From: Mobiluncus curtisii subsp. curtisii ATCC 35241 | GTDB lineage: Bacteria; Actinomycetota; Actinomycetes; Actinomycetales; Actinomycetaceae | Reading direction: 5' to 3' | Assembly: GCF_000146285.1 (NCBI RefSeq) | Contig: NZ_GL385912.1 | Coordinates: forward strand, 658,112-722,111 | DNA length: 64,000 nt | Shown: positions 24,745 to 32,771 of the stretch, piece by piece | How positions within the stretch are numbered: position 1 is the first letter of the stretch | Layout of the letters: each line of letters opens with the position of its first letter | Position numbers and translations under genes: made by a program | The notes under the pieces: model-generated | The model's input: only the letters and a program-made list of their open reading frames with translations | Told to the model about the DNA's origin: nothing | Database searches by the model: none

Positions 24745-26477
24745 CGCACCTGCTTAATGTCCCAGGTATCAACAAGATGCTGAGCGGAAACCAGTTTTCG
24801 GTATTGCCCACAGTGCGCCAACAAATCTATATGAGTACCCGTAGCAAGTACCCGCCCAGCATCCATGACAACTATCTGATCTGCTGTTGCTACCGTGTCC
24901 AGATGGTGAGCGATGGTTATAATCGTTTTCTGTTTACCTAATTCGTCGATAGCCTCACGAACCAATGCCTCGTTATCGCAGTCAAGGGCGCTGGTTGCTT
25001 CATCTAAGATGATGATTGGGCAGTCTTTCAGTATCGCCCTAGCAATAGACAACCGCTGTTTTTGCCCACCAGAAAATCTGTTTCCTGCCTCACCTGCCAA
25101 GGTGGCATATCCCTTAGGCAAGCTTTCAATGAACTCATGAATCCGGGCCTTTTTAGCTGCCGCAACAATCTGGTCAAAAGTTGCTGCCTGATTGCCGATA
25201 CGAATGTTGTCCTCCAAAGAGAGGTTAAACATGAACACGTCCTGCTGCACGATAGCGAAAAGAGCCGACCAATCCTGCTGACTGGTTTGAGTACAATCGA
25301 CTCCACCGAGCGTGATTCTCCCCTGGGTTGGATCCCAAAAGCCCATTAAAAGATGAGCTAACGTGGTTTTCCCAGACCCGGACGCCCCCACCAAAGCCGT
25401 GGTGGTTTTACTAGGAAAAACCAGGTTCACGTCACTCAAGGATTCAACGTCTTTGTTCGGGTAAGTAAAACTCACTCCATCAACAACCAGATCACCGTAG
25501 CAAGCAATCTTGGTTACTGTGGGGCGTTGACCGACAGGTGCCTCCACTATGGAGCTAATCGCTGACATCGCCTGGTTGTACATCACCCTATAATGCTGAA
25601 GCGTGGCCGTTTTAGCCACAGAGGAAGTGAAGGCACCAGCAAGCATTATCGCAACAATCAGGCTCTCCACACCAATGTGACCGTTTTGTAACAGCCAGGC
25701 ACCTACAGCCACCACAGCCGCCAGCCCCGATTCCATACACAAACCAATAAGCCCCATCGGAACGGAAATCGTGTTCATAGACCTGGTCACCCAAGTCACG
25801 TAATCATCTGAAGCCTCAATAACCTTTGTTGTCTTATCCTCACTCTTAGAAAACGCCTTAATGACCGGGATGGTAGAAACGTATTCGGTTAAACGTTCTT
25901 GCAAGGTGGTGTTATATTTAGCAACTATTTCAAACCCTTTAGCCCACTTCGCAGCCGAAACCTTCTTGATGAACATCATGATTGGCAGACCACACACCAT
26001 CGCTAGTGCTAACCGCAGGTCCAGCACCAACATCGCAATAGTCACCGCCACCGGAACAGCCATGGCCGACGCTGTCTCAGGCAGACCGTGAGCTAGATAA
26101 ACCTCGACCTGTTCAACATCATTTTTCATCACAGTGGCAAGATCGCCGACTTTTCTAGTCTGGAAAAACCCCAGCGGCAACCGACGAAGATGCGAAAGAA
26201 TCTCTTGTCGCAAATCAGTCAAACACCCATATGCAACCCGGTGTGCCTGCCACGTGGCCACAAACGTCACCAGCGCTTTTACCAGCAACACAAGTAGCAA
26301 CACTCCAGCAGCCATCCACAGGTCAGGCGTGCTTAACTGCGCGCGCCAAAGCCTACCAATCAAATACACAACCGCAACTGCCGGGACAAGACCAAGAACC
26401 GTACTGACACAGGTCAGCAAGTTAGACAAAAGACTCTCAGAGCGAACCCTGTCAACTAATTTCTTGCTAGCAGACAT
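24741..26477 (-). CDS. ABC half-transporter, exporter fold (IrtA/YbtP-like)
   Basis: 578 residues from ATG 26477, preceded by GAGGGGTGGGGT. Membrane domain to about residue 330, ATPase beyond: Walker A GASGSGKTTLAH, Q-loop AIVQQDVFMFN, signature FSGGQKQRLSIAR, Walker B PIIILDEATSALD, His in ITIAHHLD. It lacks the extra siderophore-interacting domain found in mycobacterial IrtA. Partner of the next gene in the operon. Equibactin and yersiniabactin loci also pair two such genes; the association with an ECF module recalls the equibactin uptake genes, from family knowledge. Confidence 0.85.
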   Translation of the reverse strand: MSASKKLVDRVRSESLLSNLLTCVSTVLGLVPAVAVVYLIGRLWRAQLSTPDLWMAAGVLLLVLLVKALVTFVATWQAHRVAYGCLTDLRQEILSHLRRLPLGFFQTRKVGDLATVMKNDVEQVEVYLAHGLPETASAMAVPVAVTIAMLVLDLRLALAMVCGLPIMMFIKKVSAAKWAKGFEIVAKYNTTLQERLTEYVSTIPVIKAFSKSEDKTTKVIEASDDYVTWVTRSMNTISVPMGLIGLCMESGLAAVVAVGAWLLQNGHIGVESLIVAIMLAGAFTSSVAKTATLQHYRVMYNQAMSAISSIVEAPVGQRPTVTKIACYGDLVVDGVSFTYPNKDVESLSDVNLVFPSKTTTALVGASGSGKTTLAHLLMGFWDPTQGRITLGGVDCTQTSQQDWSALFAIVQQDVFMFNLSLEDNIRIGNQAATFDQIVAAAKKARIHEFIESLPKGYATLAGEAGNRFSGGQKQRLSIARAILKDCPIIILDEATSALDCDNEALVREAIDELGKQKTIITIAHHLDTVATADQIVVMDAGRVLATGTHIDLLAHCGQYRKLVSAQHLVDTWDIKQVR

Positions 26478-26487
26478 ACCCCACCCC

Positions 26488-26515
26488 TCAATAATGAATT
26501 AATATTCAGTTTTGA
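26488..26515. promoter_or_regulatory. AT-rich inverted repeat upstream of the transporter genes
   Basis: TGAAT (26493 region) and ATTCA flank a 4-bp centre in TGAATTAATATTCA, between the TetR gene and the first transporter gene. It could be an operator for that TetR or an internal promoter element. Short, so uncertain. Confidence 0.3.
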
Positions 26516-26559
26516 GGCAAAAAAATAAATCCTCCCACCATAGACAAGAGTTAAACACT

Positions 26560-27132
26560 TCAAAGGGAGTTCACCCCTTTGTAATAGCAGCCAATAACCA
26601 GCCCTAAAAGTTCTCTCGCCTGCTCAGGACTCTCGTAATGCCGAGCAATCTCTAGCAGCCCTGCAACAAAATTGCTAGCTAATATGTGGGGTAGCAGCGC
26701 CGGATAAGGCCCCTTTTTATTCTTTATGAACTCACGCTCAATATGTGACTGCACAGAAGCAATTAAAGATTCTTTAGCACCCTCGTAAGCCGTGCCCTGA
26801 CTTTTGTCAATCAAAATTACAAACTCTCGATGGTGACGAAGAATAGTCTCGATATACCCTGCGGCTACCTCTTTATATTTATCGAAGGGTGAACCTTTTT
26901 CAATGGCTTCTTCCTCATGTGCTATTGCCTCAAAATCAAGCGGCAGCGGTGAGATAACAGTTTGGAACAGCGCCTCTTTATTCTTAAAATAAGAATAAGC
27001 CAGCCCTGTCGAAACTCCAGCCCTACTCGCAATGTCAGCAAGGCGCGCCCTAGCGAAACCTTTGGCGAAAAAGACTTCAGAGGCAGCAGCAACCAAGCCG
27101 TCACGCACCTCTTCCTTCAACACCTGTGGCAC
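26560..27132 (-). CDS. TetR-family regulator, first gene of the iron-regulated operon
   Basis: 190 residues from GTG 27132, which has AGGAGG 5 nt upstream; an earlier in-frame ATG (27159) would leave almost no leader after the promoter. Helix-turn-helix at about residues 8-52: VAAASEVFFAKGFAR, LADIASRAGVSTGLAYSYF, KNKEALF. The C-terminal half is a helical effector domain (AAGYIETILRHHREFVIL; IEREFIKNKKGPYPALLPHI). It precedes the transporter genes by 82 bp on the same strand, so it may tune the operon in response to the transported compound, while iron acts through the promoter box. Confidence 0.88.
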   Translation of the reverse strand: MPQVLKEEVRDGLVAAASEVFFAKGFARARLADIASRAGVSTGLAYSYFKNKEALFQTVISPLPLDFEAIAHEEEAIEKGSPFDKYKEVAAGYIETILRHHREFVILIDKSQGTAYEGAKESLIASVQSHIEREFIKNKKGPYPALLPHILASNFVAGLLEIARHYESPEQARELLGLVIGCYYKGVNSL

Positions 27133-27167
27133 ATACACCTCCTGACAATCTTGAATCATCGTTCAGT

Positions 27168-27198
27168 ATTATAAGGCACGCCTTACCTAACTTGTCAA
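27168..27198 (-). promoter_or_regulatory. sigma-70-type promoter of the TetR-ABC-ECF operon
   Basis: On the minus strand a perfect TTGACA (27198-27193) and a perfect TATAAT (27173-27168) are 19 bp apart. Transcription would start near 27161, just before the regulator gene. The iron box fills the spacer and touches the -10. Confidence 0.7.
27172..27190 (-). promoter_or_regulatory. DtxR/IdeR-type iron box
   Basis: TTAGGTAAGGCGTGCCTTA agrees with the known actinobacterial iron-box consensus (TWAGGTWAGSCTWACCTWA) at 17 of 19 positions. Fe(II)-bound repressor sitting here would cover the spacer and -10, so the operon should be off in iron-replete cells and on under iron starvation. The repressor gene is not in this window. 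Confidence 0.75.
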
Positions 27199-27403
27199 GG
27201 CGTAATAGCCACCGACACAACCTCAACATTTACGAGCACCACAAATGGCGATCTGTGCTTTGAACTGGAACTCACTATCCAAAGCCGCATAAACCGACGC
27301 GAGGATGCGAAACTACCGCCACAACCCCGTCAAACACCCCGAAACACGCTACAGTGACGCGCCGAACAGCACCCTAACAAGCACAAACACCGCTAACACA
27401 ACA

Positions 27404-27443
27404 AAAGACGCCCACCTCGATACTTTGTATCAAAATGAGCGTC
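27404..27443 (-). terminator. hairpin with U-run on the minus strand, next to repeat copy B
   Basis: On the minus strand GACGCTCATTTTGATAC pairs with GTATCGAGGTGGGCGTC over 17 positions (four or five G-U) with loop AAA, followed by TTTTG. The outer arm is also the right copy of the 19-bp inverted repeat. Confidence 0.55.
27424..27442 (-). repeat. 19-bp inverted repeat, right copy
   Basis: The reverse complement matches 19938-19956 at 18 of 19 positions; it lies at the right end of the transporter island, between the iron-regulated promoter and repeat copy B. Confidence 0.5.
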
Positions 27444-27447
27444 CTAA

Positions 27448-27598
27448 TGGTGGAGGTGGGGGGAACGAGCGCAAGCGCGCTTAGAGGTGCTCCGGCTAAA
27501 ACGGCACACCAGTGCCGTTTTCACGCCTCCGCACTGTTGCGCGGTGGCTCACGCGGCTTACCGCCGCTGCCATCGCGCTACGGGGGTTCAATTCTCCG
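27448..27598. repeat. structured dispersed repeat, copy B (151 bp)
   Basis: Same left block and 75-bp right block (27524-27598) as copy A at 19729-19883. The variable segment here is a perfect AAAACGGCAC/GTGCCGTTTT hairpin, also found in the decayed region at 16867-16895. The small hairpin AGCGC-GCTT-GCGCT corresponds to AGCGTG-CTTG-CGCGCT in copy A, so the stem is kept while the bases change. It lies between the end of the tmRNA terminator and another minus-strand hairpin. Confidence 0.8.
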
Positions 27599-27612
27599 CT
27601 GCCCTCACCTTA

Positions 27613-27653
27613 AACGGCTAAACCCGCAGGTCTTTGACCTGCAGGTTTAGCCG
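27613..27653 (-). terminator. terminator of ssrA
   Basis: CGGCTAAACCCGCAGGTC and GACCTGCAGGTTTAGCCG form an 18-bp stem (one mismatch/wobble) with a TTT loop, right after the tmRNA 3' end on the minus strand, followed by TTTAA. Confidence 0.75.
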
Positions 27654-27657
27654 CTCG

Positions 27658-28027
27658 TGGAGGTGGGGGGAATTGAACCCCCGTCCGATCGGGAATACTT
27701 GCTTCTTCTCCGGGTGCAGTCTGTATTAGATTCTCGACCCCATGCCGCCCACAGACCGGGCTACATCGGGCTAAAGTTACCTAAAAATCTCGAATCAACC
27801 TAAGTAACCCAGGCGATTCCAGTGGCTCTAAAAACGACGCCAGGATCCGCAGCTAGAGCAACTGCGGGCTGACGGAATCAGTTCCCTTGGGTTAAGCAGC
27901 CAAGGCGAAGGATTCAGTACTGTTACGTTCAGCACTTATTGTTTCGTATCCGTCGTTTACGAGATGAGGACACCTCCTCGACCCGCTTCTCTCAAGACAC
28001 TACCGACCGTCGAAACCGATCACCCCC
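27658..28027 (-). ncRNA. ssrA: transfer-messenger RNA (tmRNA)
   Basis: The 5' end GGGGGTGATCGGTTTCGAC pairs with the 3' acceptor CACCTCC plus discriminator A, and the T-arm is GGGGG-TTCAATT-CCCCC. The 3' CCA is not encoded. The tag reading frame lies at 27892-27933 on the minus strand: AERNSTESFALAA then TAA, preceded by the typical AATAAGT. It frees stalled ribosomes and marks their products for proteolysis. About 370 nt, normal for the class. Its 3' end is a frequent integration target, relevant to the island on its downstream side. Confidence 0.95.
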
Positions 28028-28352
28028 GCTATTCAGTTATCTCTGCCAAAGGCAAGTATCCCATTGTATCTCCAGCGCGGAATTCTGTCCATCGGTCGGC
28101 ACACCCGGCGCATATATGCCGCCACGATTCTCTGTATGTGCACGAACGACCGATTTCATTTCCCAGAATTCTCCTATTGTCACTGGCAAAATGCCCCTAT
28201 CTGCACATACACAATTTGCAATCAGGAAAAATTCTGCCTGAACACTCTAAAATCGGTCACTCGTGCAACCAACTCCACCAAGAAACCCCGGTCAGGCGGC
28301 GCCACCAGCGCGAAATGCCCCCAGTGCCGTCTGCATCAGCTAGGCTTTTACC
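28028..28352. other. intergenic region between ssrA and glpA
   Basis: 325 bp between two divergent genes. It must hold both promoters. TAGGCT (28341-28346) stands exactly 6 nt before the glpA ATG, fitting a leaderless start. I see no gene or strong hairpin in the rest. Confidence 0.4.
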
Positions 28353-30098
28353 ATGAGTTCCGTCACCCGCCTGCACGCTGACCTCGTTGTTATCGGGGGT
28401 GGCGCTACCGGTGCGGGGGTGGCTCGCGATGCCGCAATGCGCGGCTACGATGTCATTCTGTTGGAACGAGCCGATATAGGGCAAGGAACGTCTGCCCGTT
28501 ATCACGGACTACTGCACTCGGGTGGACGCTACGTCATCTCGGACCCCGAATCTGCGACTCAATGCGCCGATGAAAATGCTATTTTGCGACGTATCAATGC
28601 TGATGCGCTGGAAGACGTCGGTGGTATGTTCGTGCTGACCCCCGACGACCCCGAAGACTATGCAGACCGTTTCCTACCAGCCGCCCTCAAAGCAGGGGTA
28701 ACCTGCGAAGAAATCCCACTCAACACCGCTTTTAAGATGGAACCGCGACTCAATCCACAGATTAAACGCGCTTTCCGGGTCAATGATGGCGCAGTTGACG
28801 GATGGAAACTCATCTGGGGAGCCCTGGAATCCGCCCGGGAATACGGGGCAAAAATTCTGCCGTACCATCGAGTCCAGACAATCGTCGTTAGAGACGGCGC
28901 AGTCTGCGCGGTGTCAGCACGAAACGAAAAGACCGGCGCGGAGGTTCACGTTGATTGTCGCTTCATAATTAACGCCGCCGGTCCCTGGGCTGGTCAGATT
29001 GCTAAACTGGCAGGTGCCGATAATATAGAAATTATACCCGGTCGGGGTATAATGATTGGTTTTAATCAACGCTTGGTACATCATGTCATCAACCGTTGTG
29101 CCCTCTCCGGTGACGGCGACATCTTGGTGCCAGCTCACCCAATCTGCATCATTGGCACCACCGACCAGCCGGCGGCTAAACCAGATTTCCTGGACATAAA
29201 GCCGGAAGAAGTCCAACAAATGCTCGACAAGGGTGAGCAGTTGGTTCCTGGTTTGCGTCAAGCTCGCGCCCTGCACGTCTGGGCAGGAGCTCGCCCGCTG
29301 CTGCGTGATAGTCGCGTCAGCGCTAATGACACTCGGCACATGACGCGGGGTATGGCTATCCTCGACCACCAGGAACGCGATGACATCCGCGGTTTCCTGA
29401 CCATCGCGGGTGGCAAACTCACGACTTACCGCCTGATGGCGGAAAAAGTCGTCAACATTATGTGTCACCAACTGCACGATAATCGGGTCTGCACCACTGC
29501 CCAAGAACCAGTTCCCTCCGCCCAAGCGCGCCGCTTCAGTCACCTGTCTGACCGGCTGCAAGCCCGAGAGACAGACCGCCACGACGACCCCATTATTTGT
29601 GAATGCGAATTGGTAAACCAGCGGATGATTCTGGAGACCCTGGCTGAAAATCCTTTGGCTAACATCGACGATTTACGCCGCCATCTGCGCATCGGTATGG
29701 GACCTTGCCAAGGCAGTTTTTGCGGGGCACGCACCGCGGGCATTATCCACGATTTTCGCTTGCAGAATCTCCCAACACCGCCCACTTCTGCGGTGGCAAC
29801 TCCCCCAGATTCTCCCACTTCCAATACCGTTATCCCTGCCGCTACCACCTGCCCCGCGGCACTGCGTGCCGACGTCAGCACCACCATGCTGAACCTGTTC
29901 CTGTCCAACCGCTTGGGAGGAATTACTCCTATTCTCTACGGAGCATTGGCGCGTGAAATGGCTCTGCAGAGATGGATTATGGGAACCTTAGACTTGGAGC
30001 ATTTGCCCGGTCCCACCTCGGAGTCTAGTCGAGCCACTGGCGACCTGGCTTTGAATCACGGCACAGATCATGCCGAACCGACAGGAGGTGCCCGATGA
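28353..30098 (+). CDS. glpA: anaerobic glycerol-3-phosphate dehydrogenase subunit A
   Basis: 581 residues. The N-terminus has the FAD-binding Rossmann motif DLVVIGGGATGAGVARDAA; the DAO-type oxidase domain runs to about residue 370 (RYHGLLHSGGRYV; GGKLTTYRLMAEK). A C-terminal BFD-like [2Fe-2S] domain has CECELVNQRMILETL and CQGSFCGAR. It oxidises glycerol 3-phosphate to dihydroxyacetone phosphate with GlpB and GlpC feeding electrons to the menaquinone pool. It opens a four-gene operon, overlapping glpB by ATGA. A Pro/Thr/Ser-rich stretch (about 470-510) is an insertion relative to E. coli. Confidence 0.95.
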   Translation: MSSVTRLHADLVVIGGGATGAGVARDAAMRGYDVILLERADIGQGTSARYHGLLHSGGRYVISDPESATQCADENAILRRINADALEDVGGMFVLTPDDPEDYADRFLPAALKAGVTCEEIPLNTAFKMEPRLNPQIKRAFRVNDGAVDGWKLIWGALESAREYGAKILPYHRVQTIVVRDGAVCAVSARNEKTGAEVHVDCRFIINAAGPWAGQIAKLAGADNIEIIPGRGIMIGFNQRLVHHVINRCALSGDGDILVPAHPICIIGTTDQPAAKPDFLDIKPEEVQQMLDKGEQLVPGLRQARALHVWAGARPLLRDSRVSANDTRHMTRGMAILDHQERDDIRGFLTIAGGKLTTYRLMAEKVVNIMCHQLHDNRVCTTAQEPVPSAQARRFSHLSDRLQARETDRHDDPIICECELVNQRMILETLAENPLANIDDLRRHLRIGMGPCQGSFCGARTAGIIHDFRLQNLPTPPTSAVATPPDSPTSNTVIPAATTCPAALRADVSTTMLNLFLSNRLGGITPILYGALAREMALQRWIMGTLDLEHLPGPTSESSRATGDLALNHGTDHAEPTGGAR

Positions 30099-31399
30099 AA
30101 ATCGCAGTAATCGGTGCCGGCTTGGCAGGTTTAAGCGCCGCGCTAATGGCTCGAGAAAAGGGATACCAAGTTACGGTATACACTAAAGGTATCGGCGGAA
30201 TGGCGCTTTCTGCTGGTACCGGTGACTTATTGGGTTACCTCCCTAATGCCCCCCACTCAATCGTTGACAACCCCTACCAAGCCGTTACGAATCTGCCAGA
30301 CAACCATCCCTATCACCAAATCGGAACACCGCACTTGCGCGCCGGGATGGAGTGGTATCGTCAAGCCCTGCCCGATTTTTGGGCTGCTGCCAACACCGCG
30401 AATGCAAACACGTTCTTAGCTTCTGCCCTCGGTTCCGTCCGACCTACTTACTTGGTTCCCCAAACCTGCGCCGCGGGGGCGCTGCACGACCAGATGAAAC
30501 TGCTGGTAGTAGGCTTGAAACAGTTCAAAGACTTTCCCGCAACTCTCATCGCAGACAACCTCAATCGTGCTGAGCGGTTCTCACTTTCCGCCCGCGCCGT
30601 GACCCTGGACTTCAGCGGTCGCGGAGATGAAGCCGATGTCACTGCCACAGACTATGCCCGAAACTTGGACATCGCTGACCTAGATCCGCAGCGAGCCGGT
30701 AAACTGCGTCAAAAATTTGCGACCCTGCTGAATAACACGGTCAAAAGCGGAGAAACAATCCTCATTCCTGCTCTGCTGGGATTGAACCCGCAAACTTTTC
30801 GCGAATTTCAAGCCCTGGTTCACGCGCCGGTCGCCGAAGTTCCCACCGTTCCACCGTCTATCTTGGGTCGGCGCGCCTACGACATCCTGGTAAACAGCTG
30901 TCGCGAGGCTCGGGTGGACATCCGCACCAACTGCGAGGTTTTGTCAGCAGCCAGTAAGAACGGTACTGTGTCCGCGCTGCGGGTCGCACGCGCCGGGGGC
31001 GTGGACGAAGTCAAAATTGACGCGGTTTTGGACGCAGCGGGTGGGCTGACGTCGGGCAACTTTGAGCGAGACTCACACTTAAATATCCAAGAAAAGGTCT
31101 TTAATCTTCCTGTATTCACCCCCGTTCCAGAGGCTACCGGCTACATCAATTCCATTCACCAAATTGACCGAATAAATCGCCAGGAGCTAGAGAGAATTCT
31201 GATGTCAGGAGTAGCGGTCGACGCCACGATGCGTCCCGTTGACGAATCCGGGCACCGACTTTACGAAAACGTGTTTTGCTTGGGAGAAATGCTAGGAGCC
31301 TGCGCTCCGTGGCGCGAGCTGTCCGGGGAAGGTCTCGCCTTAGGCAGTGCCTGGGCAGCTGTGCAAGCTTTGGCGTCCCCTGAGAGGAGCCATTCATGA
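30095..31399 (+). CDS. glpB: anaerobic glycerol-3-phosphate dehydrogenase subunit B
   Basis: 434 residues. FMN/FAD-binding start KIAVIGAGLAGLSAALMA; C-terminal VFCLGEMLGACAPWRELSGEGLALGSAWAA is typical of GlpB. The subunit connects GlpA to the membrane iron-sulfur subunit GlpC. It overlaps glpA by 4 bp and glpC by 4 bp, so the three subunits are made together. Confidence 0.93.
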   Translation: MKIAVIGAGLAGLSAALMAREKGYQVTVYTKGIGGMALSAGTGDLLGYLPNAPHSIVDNPYQAVTNLPDNHPYHQIGTPHLRAGMEWYRQALPDFWAAANTANANTFLASALGSVRPTYLVPQTCAAGALHDQMKLLVVGLKQFKDFPATLIADNLNRAERFSLSARAVTLDFSGRGDEADVTATDYARNLDIADLDPQRAGKLRQKFATLLNNTVKSGETILIPALLGLNPQTFREFQALVHAPVAEVPTVPPSILGRRAYDILVNSCREARVDIRTNCEVLSAASKNGTVSALRVARAGGVDEVKIDAVLDAAGGLTSGNFERDSHLNIQEKVFNLPVFTPVPEATGYINSIHQIDRINRQELERILMSGVAVDATMRPVDESGHRLYENVFCLGEMLGACAPWRELSGEGLALGSAWAAVQALASPERSHS

Positions 31400-32715
31400 C
31401 GCACCACACTGCACTCGACTATGCCAAAGCGAACTTAGCGCGCACTTCTCTGGATCAGTGCCTGAAATGCACCATCTGCGAGACGCAATGCCCGGTCCTG
31501 CGGGTTACTCCGAACTTTTCCGGACCCAAGTTCGTGGGTCCGCAAGCGGAACGGTTCCGCAAGGGGCAGTCAGTGGATAAGTCCCTCGATTACTGTTCCG
31601 GCTGTTCCATCTGCACCACCGTCTGCCCACAGGGGGTGAAAATTGCCGAGCTCAACGCCCAGGCTCGTGCCGTCATGAAAGCTGATCACATGCCTGTACG
31701 CGACCGCCTGATTACCCAAACGGAACTGGAAGGCAAACTGCTAACCCCGCTGGCCCCCCTCGCGAACGCTGCACTAGGGAACCGCCCGATTCGCAAGCTT
31801 GTGCAAGCCCTCATTGGGGTTCATGCCGACGCACCCACCCCGGTCGCTCAATCCACCAGCTTCTTGACCTGGTGGAGGAAACATGAAAAGGCGGTCTATG
31901 GCGGCCCCTATGTCCCGCATCGTACCCAGTCAACCAGGTACCTGCCTGCTGAAGCCCGGTGGCATCGCGGTCCTATCGTGTTCTTCCATGGTTGCGCCGG
32001 AGCGTACTTTGAACTGTCAACTTCCATCGCGACAGTCGAGGTGTTGGAATACCTGGGTTATCGCGTCATCGTCCCGAAACAGGGTTGCTGCGGTCTGGCA
32101 TCGCAGTCCAACGGACTGTTCAATGAGGCTTCACGCAGCGTCTTGCAGCTGGCACGCCAGCTGCAGCGCGTCGGGAAACACCTGCAAATTGTTTCTTCTT
32201 CCGGATCTTGCGCGGGAATGCTGCGCCACGAAGCCCGCGAAATCATGGGACTAAACGATGCCGTGTTACAAGACGTGGGCGCGCGCCTGTTTGAAACTTC
32301 CGAATTCATCGCGCACCTGATGGACGAGGGAGAATTCCCGGAAGCAGACTTGCGACCGCTGAATCTGACTCTGACCTATCACCAGCCCTGCCAAGTGAAA
32401 TCCCAGGGCATCGGCAAACCTGCGATACGGATGCTGGAAACCATTCCCGGTGTACACGTGGTGGACTCTGGACAGCCCTGCTGCGGTATCGCCGGAACCT
32501 ACGGTCTGAAAAAAGAAAAATTCGCCGTGGCGCAAGCCATCGGCAAGCCGTTATTTGCAAAAATTAAAGCCGTCAATCCCCACCTCGCGGCTTGCGACAC
32601 CGAGACGTGCCGCTGGCAAATCCGGAAAGGCACCGGTGCCGAAGTCGTTCACCCCATCGAGATTCTCGCACGTGCACTGGGATTGCCGAGTCAGGGCGCA
32701 AGCGGTTCTCCCTGA
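31396..32715 (+). CDS. glpC: anaerobic glycerol-3-phosphate dehydrogenase subunit C
   Basis: 439 residues. Two [4Fe-4S] ferredoxin motifs, [13 protein letters not shown] and [14 protein letters not shown], lie within the first 85 residues. Two CCG domains follow, marked by [13 protein letters not shown] and [12 protein letters not shown]. This is the heterodisulfide-reductase-like electron carrier that passes electrons from GlpAB to quinone. Start overlaps glpB (ATGA). The next gene, glycerol kinase, supplies its pathway with glycerol 3-phosphate. Confidence 0.95.
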   Translation: MTHHTALDYAKANLARTSLDQCLKCTICETQCPVLRVTPNFSGPKFVGPQAERFRKGQSVDKSLDYCSGCSICTTVCPQGVKIAELNAQARAVMKADHMPVRDRLITQTELEGKLLTPLAPLANAALGNRPIRKLVQALIGVHADAPTPVAQSTSFLTWWRKHEKAVYGGPYVPHRTQSTRYLPAEARWHRGPIVFFHGCAGAYFELSTSIATVEVLEYLGYRVIVPKQGCCGLASQSNGLFNEASRSVLQLARQLQRVGKHLQIVSSSGSCAGMLRHEAREIMGLNDAVLQDVGARLFETSEFIAHLMDEGEFPEADLRPLNLTLTYHQPCQVKSQGIGKPAIRMLETIPGVHVVDSGQPCCGIAGTYGLKKEKFAVAQAIGKPLFAKIKAVNPHLAACDTETCRWQIRKGTGAEVVHPIEILARALGLPSQGASGSP

Positions 32716-32771
32716 ATGCTCCCCCAAAACGCCTCAGTCTGACGAAAAAACAATATGAAAGGAAGACAACG

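Noticed and set aside
22990-26477. Drug-efflux interpretation for the two ABC half-transporters
   Set aside because: The fold alone would allow it, but the iron box, the ECF partner genes and the shared operon favour chelate uptake; efflux remains possible.
27964-28381. Several 100-130-codon frames across ssrA and the glpA promoter
   Set aside because: They overlap the tmRNA gene on the other strand and show no coding features.
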